In this document: positions 26,677 through 36,855 of the stretch, piece after piece
How the letters are laid out: every line of letters begins with the position of its first letter
Position numbering within the stretch: position 1 is the first letter of the stretch
NCBI GenBank assembly: GCA_938009235.1
Contig: CALLIK010000006.1
Span: 62,001 to 126,000 of the forward strand
DNA: 64,000 nt
Direction: 5' to 3'
Source: an uncultured Caulobacterales bacterium
GTDB lineage: Bacteria > Pseudomonadota > Alphaproteobacteria > Caulobacterales > Maricaulaceae
The notes under the pieces: model-generated
What the model saw: only the letters and a program-made list of their open reading frames with translations
Database searches by the model: none
Told to the model about the DNA's origin: nothing
Translations under genes and position numbers: made by a program

Positions 26677-28041
26677 TTATGGAGTTGGGTTAGTGGCTGA
26701 GAATACAACCGAGAAGGATGTGCCTGACGGCGTGTTCTCATTGCGGTCTGCATGAGTTGTCTTAACAAACAATCCCGCGCGATTCCGCACAGCAATATGT
26801 TTGACGATGGCGAGGCCTAGTCCTGTTCCTTTTTCCTGAGCAGGAAGGTCGCCAGCAATTCTATAAAATCGTTCGCCAATTCTAGGTAAATGTTCGCGCG
26901 CCAGTCCTGGTCCTTCGTCAGAAATCACAACGCGCCAAACTGGAGACGAGGACGAAGATCGGTGAACAATGCAGCGAAATTCAGCATCATTAAGGGTTGG
27001 TTCTGGGAAGGCTTCGCCAGACCAGCTTGGCAAGTGCTCCAGAGTTATTCGCACGAATGAGCCTTTGGGGGAGAGTTTGATCGCATTCTCCATCAAGTTT
27101 AGAAATAGCTGTACGCATTCATCTGTTTTTCCTGATGTTGTTGCAGACGCAGTATCAGGAAGGGTGATGAGGAGTTGAATGTCTCTCGTTGCAGCGAGCA
27201 GGTTAAGGGCGTCTTGAGCGGCTACAATGGCTTTTCTGAGGTCAGCGGTTTCTGAGGGGGCAATATGTTCAATGCTTTCAATGCGCCGAAGCGAAAGTAG
27301 ATCCGTCACAAGGCGTTCCATACGGTCTGCTTGCTCTGCCATAATGCCGAGGAATTTCTCGCGAGCTATGGGGTCGTCCTTGGCGTGGCCTCTTAGGGTC
27401 TCGATATACCCCTTTATGGAGGCAATTGGCGTTTTTAACTCGTGGCTAGCATTGGCTAGGAAGTCCGCGCGCAACTCTCTTTCTTTTTCTGCCAATGTGC
27501 GGTCCGCTAGAACGGCAAAGACAACAGCCTTGCCTGAACTGTCGGATTGAACGGAAATTGATTGAGAGAAATCAACGTCTAGATAAAGTTCAGCCGGGTG
27601 CGAAATATGTTCGGACAAGGTGGGCGGAATCTCGCCTTCAAAAATCTGATCCATGATTGGGTCGATGGGCGAGGCTGGTAAATATGCACTCAGAGGACGC
27701 CCAAGCATGTCAGGAGAGAGTAATTTTTGTGCTGCAGAATTAGCGTGAACGATTTTTGCATCTCGGTCCAAAATTGCAATGGCGCGAGGGAGGGCGTCTG
27801 CAATTTCTTCAAAAATTTTTCCCCTTAAAGCTTCTTCATTCTGTTCGATGGTTCCAGGTTGATTAGATCGAAGGACTCGAAAATAAAGCCACAAGACAGC
27901 GATTGTGAGACCGAATGCACATAAGGACAGCCAAAGAGACATCTTTGCTAAACTTGATAGGATTAACATGGCGGCACCTGCGATGCAGCCAGCCGTAAAC
28001 CCATTTGGGGTTTTGGTATTTTTCTGCGGTGATGACGTCAC
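26677..28041 (-). CDS. phoR: Phosphate regulon sensor histidine kinase PhoR
   Basis: Membrane histidine kinase of 454 residues. Two hydrophobic stretches near 13-55 (membrane anchor), a PAS domain near 75-140 (AIAILDRDAKIVHANSAAQ), the H-box FLANASHELKTPIASIKGY near 195-213 and ATP-binding boxes (ISDEGPGLAREHLPRIGERFYR and GTGLGLAIVKHI). It lies just upstream of phoB. The N-terminal layout, with helices close together and a PAS domain, is that of PhoR. A generic sensor kinase remains possible. Confidence 0.85.
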   Translation of the reverse strand: MTSSPQKNTKTPNGFTAGCIAGAAMLILSSLAKMSLWLSLCAFGLTIAVLWLYFRVLRSNQPGTIEQNEEALRGKIFEEIADALPRAIAILDRDAKIVHANSAAQKLLSPDMLGRPLSAYLPASPIDPIMDQIFEGEIPPTLSEHISHPAELYLDVDFSQSISVQSDSSGKAVVFAVLADRTLAEKERELRADFLANASHELKTPIASIKGYIETLRGHAKDDPIAREKFLGIMAEQADRMERLVTDLLSLRRIESIEHIAPSETADLRKAIVAAQDALNLLAATRDIQLLITLPDTASATTSGKTDECVQLFLNLMENAIKLSPKGSFVRITLEHLPSWSGEAFPEPTLNDAEFRCIVHRSSSSSPVWRVVISDEGPGLAREHLPRIGERFYRIAGDLPAQEKGTGLGLAIVKHIAVRNRAGLFVKTTHADRNENTPSGTSFSVVFSATNPTP

Positions 28042-28252
28042 GTGCGTTAATATTCCTAATACTGATAAATTGTCCAGATTTCGCCTATCTGAAGTCTAAG
28101 AGGTAAGACAAGTAAGAAACGAAGCTAGCTATATTTATGCAAGCCTTTCCTGTTTTCGAAACGTATACTTTATAACCTGTGCAGGTTTTCACGAGACATA
28201 GTCATTTTTAGGCTTACTTCTGCTGAATCTTATGTAAATTTATTATCGTTAT

Positions 28253-28266
28253 TCAATAATTATTGA
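28253..28266. promoter_or_regulatory. Perfect AT-rich palindrome upstream of the RND efflux operon
   Basis: TCAATAATTATTGA is a perfect 14-bp palindrome, 34 bp upstream of the ATG of the outer-membrane factor gene, in the 259-bp gap shared with phoR on the other strand. It may be an operator for an efflux regulator encoded elsewhere. No regulator gene is adjacent. Confidence 0.4.
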
Positions 28267-28300
28267 TTGACTCTCGGTACATGAAACCTAGAAGCAATAT

Positions 28301-29767
28301 ATGCGAACTAAGTGCAAAATTCTGAACAAAATACGTTTCACGGCCTCAAGTGCTGCGGTTCTGGCTGTTTTGGGTGGGTGTGCCTCAATCAACCTAAAGC
28401 CTGACGCCACAGTTGTTGCACCGCAAGCCGAATTAAACGCTGAGGTTCCACCCCAACAGGATTGGGTTGTGCCGGCACCTGATGCATTGCCAACAACGGA
28501 CTGGGTGCGTAATTTTCCTGATCCGATACTTATCTCTTTGGTGGATGAAGCTTTGCGGGAAAACACAGATATTGGTGTGGCTTATGCGCGCTTGAATGCG
28601 GCTGTTGCGCGAGAGAAAATAAGTCAAGCGGATCGTTTGCCGACGGTGTCCGGAAGTGGAGGGTTGTCGCGAACTGAGCGTGTGAATGAACTCATTTCTG
28701 ATAGTACAGCTATTAGCCTTGGTGTGAACGCAAGCTGGGAGCCAAATTTGTGGGGTAGGATATCTGACCAAATTGGCGCGACAGAGCTTGAATCCGAGGC
28801 GTCCGCCAGTGATGTAGCTGGTGCGCGCTTGTCCATCACGGGGCAGGTGGTGCAAACGTGGTTTGGCTTAATTGAGGCGCGGCTTCTCGCGGGCTTGTCG
28901 GAACGCGACATTGATACACAGAGGCGATCGTTACGCCTAACGCAGCGCCGATTTGAATCTGGCGTGTCTGAAGGTACAGATGTGCGTCTTGCAAGGTCCG
29001 CTGTGGCGCAAGCCGAGGCGGTACAGGCCTCTCGGAAGCAACAACTTGCTGCTTTGTCTCGTCAATTAGAGGTTCTATTGAAGAGGTATCCTGCGGGTGC
29101 TTTAGAGGGGGCGGTTGATTTACCTGATTTGCCTTCGTTATCAGGTGCGGGAGCGCCCACTTATATTTTAACGCAACGTCCGGATTTGATTGCAGCGGAA
29201 CGGCGTTTATCAGCGCAAGGTATTCAGATTGACCTTGCGCGTAAAGCGCTTCTTCCTAGTCTATCTCTTTCGGGATCTACCACGGCTGCGGGCACTGGGC
29301 TTGGTAGTTTTTTTGATATTGACGCTCTCGTGGCAAGCTTGGCTTCAAGCTTAACTGCGCCGATTTTCCAAGGTGGCCGCCTGCGTGCAAATATCGAGGT
29401 TCAGGAAGCTGTATTGACTCAACAGCTACAGTCCTATGTTGGGACTGTTCTGAATGCTTATCTGGACGTTGAAAATGCTTTGGATGCCGAAGATCGGTTG
29501 GAGGAGCGCGAAGTGGCGTTGCGCATCTCTGTTGAGGAAGCTTTAGGGGCTGAAGAGCGTCTTGAGCTTCGTTACACTGAAGGCCTTGCGACAATCCTAC
29601 AGTTGCTGGATGCGCAAACGCGCCGTATATCCGCCGAAGGGCAGTTAATTTCTGCGCGGGCTGAACGCCTGCAAAACCGAGTGCGTCTACATGTTGCTTT
29701 GGGCGGTGGTGCCTATGGGGATGTGCCTCCAGATGCGTTACCTGCCTTTCTGAGAACTCAAAGATAA
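28301..29767 (+). CDS. RND efflux outer-membrane factor, NodT-type lipoprotein
   Basis: Outer-membrane channel subunit of 488 residues. The signal peptide ends in LGGC (Cys near 28), as in the NodT/OprM branch of TolC-like proteins. Two repeats of the outer-membrane efflux domain are seen (LVDEALRENTDIGVAYARLNAAVAREKI near 75-102 and a second around ILTQRPDLIAAERRLSAQGIQI near 286-307). Forms a tunnel that joins the adaptor and pump encoded 4 bp downstream. First gene of the three-gene efflux operon. Confidence 0.92.
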   Translation: MRTKCKILNKIRFTASSAAVLAVLGGCASINLKPDATVVAPQAELNAEVPPQQDWVVPAPDALPTTDWVRNFPDPILISLVDEALRENTDIGVAYARLNAAVAREKISQADRLPTVSGSGGLSRTERVNELISDSTAISLGVNASWEPNLWGRISDQIGATELESEASASDVAGARLSITGQVVQTWFGLIEARLLAGLSERDIDTQRRSLRLTQRRFESGVSEGTDVRLARSAVAQAEAVQASRKQQLAALSRQLEVLLKRYPAGALEGAVDLPDLPSLSGAGAPTYILTQRPDLIAAERRLSAQGIQIDLARKALLPSLSLSGSTTAAGTGLGSFFDIDALVASLASSLTAPIFQGGRLRANIEVQEAVLTQQLQSYVGTVLNAYLDVENALDAEDRLEEREVALRISVEEALGAEERLELRYTEGLATILQLLDAQTRRISAEGQLISARAERLQNRVRLHVALGGGAYGDVPPDALPAFLRTQR

Positions 29768-29771
29768 TTCC

Positions 29772-31385
29772 ATGGCTAATACTAATACATCCGACTACTC
29801 CATTGATAAGCCGCGAGGTGGAAGGCTACGCAAAACACTTATAATTGTTTTGCCTGTTTTATTGCTATTGGGTCTATTTATAGGTTTGGGTGCTGTCTTC
29901 ACAACAAAGTCAGTACCTGACGGTGAGGCTAGTGCCGCTGTTCCAATTTTAAAGCTTTACCTCTTCCTAGCTGTCGTAATGATTGGATTAGCGATTTGGT
30001 TTGTTTTTGATAATCCGCCATCTTGGGTAAAGTATCTCCAAGGTATTGTGTCAGGGCTGCTCATAATCTTGGTGTTTGTGATGGTCGGATTGGTGGCGAT
30101 CAATGTGCTCAAAAAACCGAAAGAAAAAAAGCGTAGCTTTAATACTTTGGCCGTGGTCGCAGATTATGCCAAGCTTGAGGATATTCAATTGGCTGTGCGG
30201 ACGCAGGGTGAAGCGAGACCGCAGATCGAAATTGACCTTGTTCCCCAAGTTGGCGGATTGATCGTTTATGTGTCTCCTAATTTTGTTGAAGGCGGGATTT
30301 TCCGCAAAGGTGAAACCCTTCTTCGTGTTGAAGACGCCGATTTCAAAGTTGCTGTGATACGGGCTGAGGCGAATGTGGCTCAAGCTGAACAAGTCCTCGT
30401 GCGAGAGCAAGCCGAAGGCGAGATTGCGCGCCAAGACTATGAAGAACTTGGCCGCGGTGAACCTAGTCCATTGGCCTTACGGGAACCGCAAAAAGCTCAA
30501 GCGCGAGCCTCTTTGCAGGCTGCTAAGGCTGATCTTGAATCAACAAAATTAAATTTGTCACGGACATCTGTGAAAGCGCCTTTCTCTGGCCGCGTTCGGA
30601 CTAAAGCGTCTGACATTGGCCAATTCGTGACGCCGGGAAGCCGTTTGGCTCGAGTTTTCTCTACAGATGTTGTCGAGGTTCGCTTGGCCCTCTCTGATGA
30701 TCAGCTATCTAAGCTAGACTTACCTTTGGCTTTCTTTGCGAAAGATCGCGCGAGTGCGCCAAAAGTAGATTTAAGTGCACGGGTTGCTGGCAAAACACGC
30801 CATTGGAATGGCCGCATCATGCGAACAGATTCCACATATGACACGCAAACACGCGCGCTCTTCGCGATCGCCGAAGTCTTTGATCCTTATAATAAAGGTG
30901 CCTCTGAAGATGGTGTGCCACTCGCGCCGGGCTTGTTCGTTGATGCCGATATTGCGGGTAAGTCATTTGAGGGCGTCATTGTAATTCCGCGTGATGGCCT
31001 AAGGCCACAAGATGAAGTCTACATTGTTGATGATCAAGGTAAGGCTGAAGTTCGTAAGGTTACGGTTCTGGACACTAGCCCTGAACGCGCCCTTTTAACG
31101 GGCGGTGTTGAAGTTGGAGAGTTGGTGGTCTTGTCACCGATGGAAAGATCTCGAGTGGAGATGACTTTAAAGGTCCTAGACGTAAATAACCCTGAAACTG
31201 TTCTTGTGGACCCGCCTAAACCTGATTGGATGAAAAAAGAAAAATCTGAAGAGACTGAGGGCGATAAAGATAAAAAACGCCGCAGAGGCAAAAAGTCTAA
31301 AGAAGATGCTGAAACAGAAACTACCTCTGATGATCCTGACACTCAAGACCCAGCCTCTCAAGACCCAGAAGCTGCGGAGAAGTAA
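29772..31385 (+). CDS. RND efflux periplasmic adaptor with three N-terminal membrane helices
   Basis: Adaptor of 537 residues. The usual MFP parts are present: a lipoyl half near residues 150-200, a coiled hairpin with alternating Ala/Glu/Arg, an AP..SGRV motif near 275-281, and a beta-barrel region. Unusually, the N-terminus has three hydrophobic helices (about 22-43, 57-79 and 89-113), where typical adaptors have one anchor or a lipid. The C-terminus is a long charged tail (KKRRRGKKSKE followed by acidic and polar repeats). Both additions are unexplained. The rest supports the role of linking the pump to the outer-membrane factor. Confidence 0.88.
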   Translation: MANTNTSDYSIDKPRGGRLRKTLIIVLPVLLLLGLFIGLGAVFTTKSVPDGEASAAVPILKLYLFLAVVMIGLAIWFVFDNPPSWVKYLQGIVSGLLIILVFVMVGLVAINVLKKPKEKKRSFNTLAVVADYAKLEDIQLAVRTQGEARPQIEIDLVPQVGGLIVYVSPNFVEGGIFRKGETLLRVEDADFKVAVIRAEANVAQAEQVLVREQAEGEIARQDYEELGRGEPSPLALREPQKAQARASLQAAKADLESTKLNLSRTSVKAPFSGRVRTKASDIGQFVTPGSRLARVFSTDVVEVRLALSDDQLSKLDLPLAFFAKDRASAPKVDLSARVAGKTRHWNGRIMRTDSTYDTQTRALFAIAEVFDPYNKGASEDGVPLAPGLFVDADIAGKSFEGVIVIPRDGLRPQDEVYIVDDQGKAEVRKVTVLDTSPERALLTGGVEVGELVVLSPMERSRVEMTLKVLDVNNPETVLVDPPKPDWMKKEKSEETEGDKDKKRRRGKKSKEDAETETTSDDPDTQDPASQDPEAAEK

Positions 31386-31388
31386 GCC

Positions 31389-34300
31389 ATGAAATCTCTT
31401 ATCGCATGGTTTGTTAAAAATCCCGTCGCGTCGAACCTGTTGATGGTTGCGATGTTTGTTGCGGGTATCTTTGGGTATTTAAATTTAGAGCGCGAATTTC
31501 TCCCGGGGGTCACGGCCAATGGCATGACGGTCAGTGTGAGCTGGAACGGCGCATCTCCACGCGATGTAAACGAACAAATTGTGACGCGCGTTGAAGAGGC
31601 CGTCGATGGTCTAGATGGTATTGATTACATCGAAGCGATTGCGCGCGAGGGTGGGGCGACAATAAGTATCCGAACGAAACTTGGCATTGATTACGAAAAA
31701 ATGTTGGACCAAGTTAAGAGTAGGGTTGATGGGATACAAAATCTCCCACCTGACTCTTTTCGGCCGATTGTCACGCGTTGGGATGTTCCCGTCGATATCA
31801 TGTACCTCGCGCTTTATGGTCAGGTTGACCGTTTAACCCTTCAGCGTGCTGGTAATGACCTTCGTTTGAAGTTGACGCAGTTGCCAGGACTGCAGCTCAC
31901 AGAACAAGTGTCTAAAGTCTCTGAACAGGTGACGATAGAAATTTCTGAAGAGGCGCTGCTGCGTTATAATTTGACGTTTAACGAGATCAGCCAAGCGATC
32001 TCTGGCAGCTCCGTAAATCTTTCAGCAGGTACCGTCGAAACAACAGGTGGCAACCTTCAGCTACGTGCACGAAATCTTGCGGATACCCAAGCTGAGTTTG
32101 AGGCCATTATTGTCCGTCAAAGCTCTAATGGCGGAATTGTTCGTATTGGTGATGTTGCGAATGTTATTGACGGATTCGATGACGATAAGTTTTCGGCTTA
32201 TTACCGTGGTCAGCCAGCAGCTATATTTCAAGTTATCTCGCCTGTGACGTCAAATATCACTGAAGCGGGTGTTAATATTCGAAAATTTGAAAAAGAAATT
32301 CAAGAAACTTTGCCTACTGGACTTACATTTAGTATTTGGACAGATGGCTCCGAAGTTTTTGACAGTCGGATGTCCCTCATTTCAGGTAATGCATTGTCTG
32401 GTATGGTTCTCGTTCTAATTGTCCTCATGCTATTCCTTCGTCCGAAGGTCGCGATTTGGGTGACGTTCGGTATCGCCGCCGCTTTTGCTGGGGCGCTAGC
32501 TGTCGCGCCAATGATTGGCATTACTCTAAATATGATTTCCCTCTTTGCGTTTTTGCTCGTGATCGGGATTGTCGTAGATGATGCAATTGTTGTGGGAGAA
32601 AGTATTCATTTCCACGTTGAGAACGGCATAGACGGCGAACGCGGCGCTGTGGCTGGCGCGAACATGGTTGTGAAGCCTGTTTATTTTGCGGTTATCACAA
32701 CGATTATGATGTTTGTCCCGATGATGTTGTTGACGGGTCCTATCAGATCTATGTTTGAGCAAATCAGTTTTGTTGTCATTGCTGTTTTGATTTTTTCCCT
32801 GATCGAAGCCTTCTTTATTTTGCCGGCTCATTTACGGCACCTAAAGCCTGTTGATCCAAAAGAAGTGCGCGGCTTGATGAAATTTCAGCATAACCTCGCT
32901 GAAAGCCTCAATACATTTGCGCGGGTGGTGTTTCGCCCACTCGTCGCGACACTCTTGCACTTCCGATACATTACGGTTTCAGTCTTCGTTGGCTTGATGG
33001 CTATGGCGATTATGTTGTTGGCATCGGGTATCGCTCCGTCATCCTTCTTACCAGAAGTTGAAGGCGATATGATTTCGGTAAATATTCGCTTCCCAGAAGG
33101 CACAACTTTTGAACGTAAGGAACAAGTCCGTGAGCAATTAGAGGCAGGGATTGATCGCCTGAATGCTAATTCTAAAGAACTGTTCGGAACGGATGAAGGT
33201 ATGATCGCTAATCCAGGAACATTTAATCAAGGACGTAGTGTTGAAGGCTATCTGGGTCTAATGGACAGCGACAAAAGGAATAATATTTCGACCCGAGAGG
33301 TCGCCGACAAATTAGAAGAATATGTAGGTCCAGTGAGTGATGCATATCGCGTTAATTACGGGTTTACAGAAGGTGGTTTCGGCGGCGGCGGTGGTCTCCG
33401 TTTTGCGGTTGGATCAACAGATGAAGATGATTTGCGCGCTGCAATTTTAGACTTGAAAGAAGAAATAGGGTCGTATCCAGGCGTAGTTGGCACTTGGGAT
33501 AATATGGAAAGCTCAGCGTCCGAAATTCGTTTCAACATGAAACCAGGGGCAGAAAGCCTAGGTATAACGCTTCAAGATGTCACGCGTCAGGTACGTCAGG
33601 CATTCTTTGGCCAAGAAGTTCAACGGTTGCCACGTAATGGTGAAGATGTACGCGTGATGGTCAGATACCCGTTGGCGGCACGTGAAAGTATCGACAGCTT
33701 GAATGACCTGAGAATTCGAAGTGCAAATGGTGTGGAAGTTCCTCTGTATTCTGTTGCAGATGTGAGTTTCGCTGAAGGGGTTTCCCGTATTCAGCGTCGT
33801 GACCGGAAACAGGTGGCGTATACGGGCGCACGAATTCGAGGCAGCCAAGAGATAAAAGGTGAGATCAGTTCAGAGCTAGAGACTGACTTCTTTCCTCAAT
33901 GGAAACTTAGGCATCCAAATGTCGAGAAAATTGAGGTTGGCGATGATGAAGTACAGACGACCTTTTTTAGAGAACTAAGGGTTAGTGGCATCGCAATCCT
34001 CTTTATGATGTATGGTTTGTTGGCGATTGCCTTTAAATCTTACTCGCAGCCTTTATTGATTATGGTTGCTATCCCATTCGCATTTATCGGAATGGTTTTC
34101 GGTAATTTGATCACGAATGTTCCATTTGGTATTATGAGCATGTTTGGGTTCTTCGCGGCTTCGGGTGTTGCGGTGAATGATAACTTAGTCTTGATCGATT
34201 ATGTGAACAGACTCCGTGACAAAGGTGTCGGGGCTTACCAAGCTATGCTTGATGCTTGTGTTGCGCGTTTCAGACCAATCTTACTGACCTCGGTGACGAC

Positions 34301-34589
34301 ATTTATTGGTATTACGCCCATTTTATTCGAAAGTTCGACTCAGGCTCAATTCTTGAAGCCAATGGTTGTTGCGTTAGCCTTTGGAGTCTTGTTCGACTTC
34401 TTCCTAACCTTGATGTTAGTGCCAGCTTTGTACGGTATTGGTGTCGATATTTACCGAACATTTAAGGGCCTATGGACAGGCGTGAAGCAAGAACCGCTTG
34501 GCTCACAATATGACCCTGACATGATCTTAGCCTTAGAGGGCATGGATATTGAAGAAGATGTCGCCTCAATCGATGATGAAGCAGGTTAA
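31389..34589 (+). CDS. RND family multidrug efflux permease
   Basis: Inner-membrane proton-driven pump of 1066 residues. Two repeats of one helix, a large periplasmic loop and a helix cluster are visible; a central hydrophobic stretch with FLLVIGIVVDDAIVVGESI near 380-400 carries the Asp residues of the proton path. The later half shows FGFFAASGVAVNDNLVLIDYV. It belongs to the hydrophobe/amphiphile efflux group by pattern; substrate not readable. It overlaps nothing and starts 4 bp after the adaptor stop. Confidence 0.95.
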   Translation: MKSLIAWFVKNPVASNLLMVAMFVAGIFGYLNLEREFLPGVTANGMTVSVSWNGASPRDVNEQIVTRVEEAVDGLDGIDYIEAIAREGGATISIRTKLGIDYEKMLDQVKSRVDGIQNLPPDSFRPIVTRWDVPVDIMYLALYGQVDRLTLQRAGNDLRLKLTQLPGLQLTEQVSKVSEQVTIEISEEALLRYNLTFNEISQAISGSSVNLSAGTVETTGGNLQLRARNLADTQAEFEAIIVRQSSNGGIVRIGDVANVIDGFDDDKFSAYYRGQPAAIFQVISPVTSNITEAGVNIRKFEKEIQETLPTGLTFSIWTDGSEVFDSRMSLISGNALSGMVLVLIVLMLFLRPKVAIWVTFGIAAAFAGALAVAPMIGITLNMISLFAFLLVIGIVVDDAIVVGESIHFHVENGIDGERGAVAGANMVVKPVYFAVITTIMMFVPMMLLTGPIRSMFEQISFVVIAVLIFSLIEAFFILPAHLRHLKPVDPKEVRGLMKFQHNLAESLNTFARVVFRPLVATLLHFRYITVSVFVGLMAMAIMLLASGIAPSSFLPEVEGDMISVNIRFPEGTTFERKEQVREQLEAGIDRLNANSKELFGTDEGMIANPGTFNQGRSVEGYLGLMDSDKRNNISTREVADKLEEYVGPVSDAYRVNYGFTEGGFGGGGGLRFAVGSTDEDDLRAAILDLKEEIGSYPGVVGTWDNMESSASEIRFNMKPGAESLGITLQDVTRQVRQAFFGQEVQRLPRNGEDVRVMVRYPLAARESIDSLNDLRIRSANGVEVPLYSVADVSFAEGVSRIQRRDRKQVAYTGARIRGSQEIKGEISSELETDFFPQWKLRHPNVEKIEVGDDEVQTTFFRELRVSGIAILFMMYGLLAIAFKSYSQPLLIMVAIPFAFIGMVFGNLITNVPFGIMSMFGFFAASGVAVNDNLVLIDYVNRLRDKGVGAYQAMLDACVARFRPILLTSVTTFIGITPILFESSTQAQFLKPMVVALAFGVLFDFFLTLMLVPALYGIGVDIYRTFKGLWTGVKQEPLGSQYDPDMILALEGMDIEEDVASIDDEAG

Positions 34590-34645
34590 GTTCCTGCACC
34601 TGCGGAATATAAGTATAATAATATAAGACAGTCTGGAGGCCAAAT

Positions 34646-36727
34646 ATGGCATTTAAATATACACTAGGCGCTAGCATAGCAGCGCTCGCACTTTCTTTGG
34701 CCGCCTGTAGTGATAGCGGCGTAAATACAAAAGTGGACGGCGCTGTTGAGGCTATAAAAGTTGAAGCTAAGGCTCCAGTCCGTGGTACATTTGGTGTTGA
34801 AACCAAAAACATGAACAAAGCCGTCGCCCCAGGTGATAACTTCTATGAATATGTAAACGGTGGCTGGTTGGAGACGATGGTAATTCCATCTGACCGCTCA
34901 CGATATGGCGCCTTTAGCCTTCTGAGTGATCAGGCTGAAAAACGCGTACGTATGATTATTGAAACGGCAGCTAGTAAAACAAAGCCAAGTGCAGATGAAA
35001 AACGCATAGGTGATTTTTATAATGCCTATCTTAATACGAAAACAGTCGAAGAAAAAGGTTTGGCCCCGATAGAGGCTGATCTAACGCGCATCCGCGCAGC
35101 CAAAACGCATGACGATATACTGGCTCTGATGGCTGATACGAAGATGGGGCTGGATGCGCCTGTGTCTCCCTATGTCTATATCGACGCTAAGAAAAATGAC
35201 GAATATATCGTTTATCTGACACAATCAGGTCTGTCGTTACCAAACCGCGATTATTATTTTGATGAGAGCGAAAAGGGTCAGGGCATTTTGACTGGCTATT
35301 ATGAGCTTGCCTCGATCATGCTGAGCGAAGCGGGTGAGGACAATCCAGTCGAACGTGCCAAGACTGTTTTAGCGTTTGAAACCGCTTTGGCAGAGGGGCA
35401 CTGGGACCGTGTTAAACAGCGTGATCGTGAACTCACGTATAATAAAATGAGCACAAAAGAATTGTCTGAAATGGCGCCCGGTGTTAATTGGGATATGATG
35501 CTAACAGCCTTGAATTTGGGCGGACAAGACACTGTCATCGTACGCGAAAAATCGGCGGTTGTTAATGCGGCGAAGGTGTTTGCGGAGACGCCTGTTTCCG
35601 TATTGAAAGATTATCTCATCGTAAGTTTGATGAACGGTCATTCGGCGTATTTGCCAGCGCGCATCGATACTGCGAACTTTAATTTTTACGGTAAGACATT
35701 GCGCGGTCAGGAAGAACAACGTCCTCGCTGGAAGCGCGCAGTATCTGCTGTAAACGGAACGCTCGGCGAAGTCGTTGGCAAGGTTTACGTTAAAGAACAT
35801 TTTCCTGAAAGCTCCAAGAAACAGATGGGCGTTCTTGTTGAAAACCTGCGGGCTGCGTTCAAAGATGGTATCGATGGTTTGGAATGGATGGGCGATGACA
35901 CTAAGGAACAAGCGCAATATAAACTCTCTAAATTTAATCCAAAAATTGGCTACCCAGATAAATGGGAAACTTATAAAGGTCTAAAGGTCGACAGTGATGA
36001 CTTGATCGGGACCATTCAATCCGCACGCAAATGGTCATGGGAAGATAGCATTAGTCAGCTAGGTCAACCGATTGATCGCGGCGAATGGGGTATGACGCCA
36101 CAAACTGTGAACGCTTATTATAACTCAATTTTGAATGAGATCGTGTTCCCAGCGGCAATTCTCGATGCGCCTTTCTTTGATCCAAACGCTGACGCGGCTG
36201 TGAATTATGGCGGTATTGGCGCTGTGATCGGCCATGAAATGGGTCATGGGTTTGATGATCAAGGCCGTAAATCTGATGGCGACGGCCTCCAACGTGATTG
36301 GTGGACCGAGTCTGACGCCGAAGCCTATGAGCTTCGCGCTAAATTATTGGCCGAACAATATAGTGAGTTTGAGCCACTACCAGGTGAAAACCTGAATGGT
36401 CGTCTTGGCCTCGGCGAAAACATTGGCGATTTAACGGGCGTCACAATGGCCTACAAAGCCTATAAACGCTCGCTCAATGGTAAAGAGGCTCCTATCATTG
36501 ATGGTTATACTGGTGATCAACGTTTCTTCATGGCGTGGGCGCAGGTTTGGGCGATTAAATGGACAGACAAAGCCTTGTCGGCTCAAATTAAAAACGGCCC
36601 TCATAGTCCTGGTGAATTCCGAGCTAATGGTATGGTTCGTAATTTCCAACCTTGGTATGATGCGTTTAATATTACATCAGATGACGCCATGTATATTGCG
36701 CCAGAAAATCGTGTAAAAATTTGGTAA
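34646..36727 (+). CDS. M13 family zinc metallopeptidase, lipoprotein
   Basis: Endopeptidase-like lipoprotein of 693 residues with lipobox SLAAC (Cys21). Seen: zinc motif HEMGH near 531-535, NAYYN near 489-493 (substrate binding) and a downstream ENIGDLTG segment near 592-599 with the third zinc ligand Glu. The M13 fold cuts peptides of up to about 40 residues. It is probably in the envelope, where it may degrade signal or antimicrobial peptides. A promoter-like AT-rich stretch lies in the 56-bp gap after the pump gene, so it may be expressed separately. Terminator downstream. Confidence 0.92.
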   Translation: MAFKYTLGASIAALALSLAACSDSGVNTKVDGAVEAIKVEAKAPVRGTFGVETKNMNKAVAPGDNFYEYVNGGWLETMVIPSDRSRYGAFSLLSDQAEKRVRMIIETAASKTKPSADEKRIGDFYNAYLNTKTVEEKGLAPIEADLTRIRAAKTHDDILALMADTKMGLDAPVSPYVYIDAKKNDEYIVYLTQSGLSLPNRDYYFDESEKGQGILTGYYELASIMLSEAGEDNPVERAKTVLAFETALAEGHWDRVKQRDRELTYNKMSTKELSEMAPGVNWDMMLTALNLGGQDTVIVREKSAVVNAAKVFAETPVSVLKDYLIVSLMNGHSAYLPARIDTANFNFYGKTLRGQEEQRPRWKRAVSAVNGTLGEVVGKVYVKEHFPESSKKQMGVLVENLRAAFKDGIDGLEWMGDDTKEQAQYKLSKFNPKIGYPDKWETYKGLKVDSDDLIGTIQSARKWSWEDSISQLGQPIDRGEWGMTPQTVNAYYNSILNEIVFPAAILDAPFFDPNADAAVNYGGIGAVIGHEMGHGFDDQGRKSDGDGLQRDWWTESDAEAYELRAKLLAEQYSEFEPLPGENLNGRLGLGENIGDLTGVTMAYKAYKRSLNGKEAPIIDGYTGDQRFFMAWAQVWAIKWTDKALSAQIKNGPHSPGEFRANGMVRNFQPWYDAFNITSDDAMYIAPENRVKIW

Positions 36728-36751
36728 CTACAACCTGAATTTATAATATTT

Positions 36752-36786
36752 AGACCCGTTATGTTTTACATAATGGGTCTTTTTTT
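36752..36786 (+). terminator. Terminator after the M13 peptidase gene
   Basis: 12-bp stem AGACCCGTTATG / CATAATGGGTCT (one G-U pair, loop TTTTA) followed by a T-run of eight. Confidence 0.92.
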
Positions 36787-36855
36787 GCGCGCTTGCAGGA
36801 CGTCCAGTTTTATCTATTCTCTGGTAGGAATGTTTGAATTTAGGAGGTCCGCCCA

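Noticed and set aside
25970-28041. A complete Pho operon
   Set aside because: Only phoR and phoB are present; no pst or phoU gene and no clear Pho box was found in the 28042-28300 gap.
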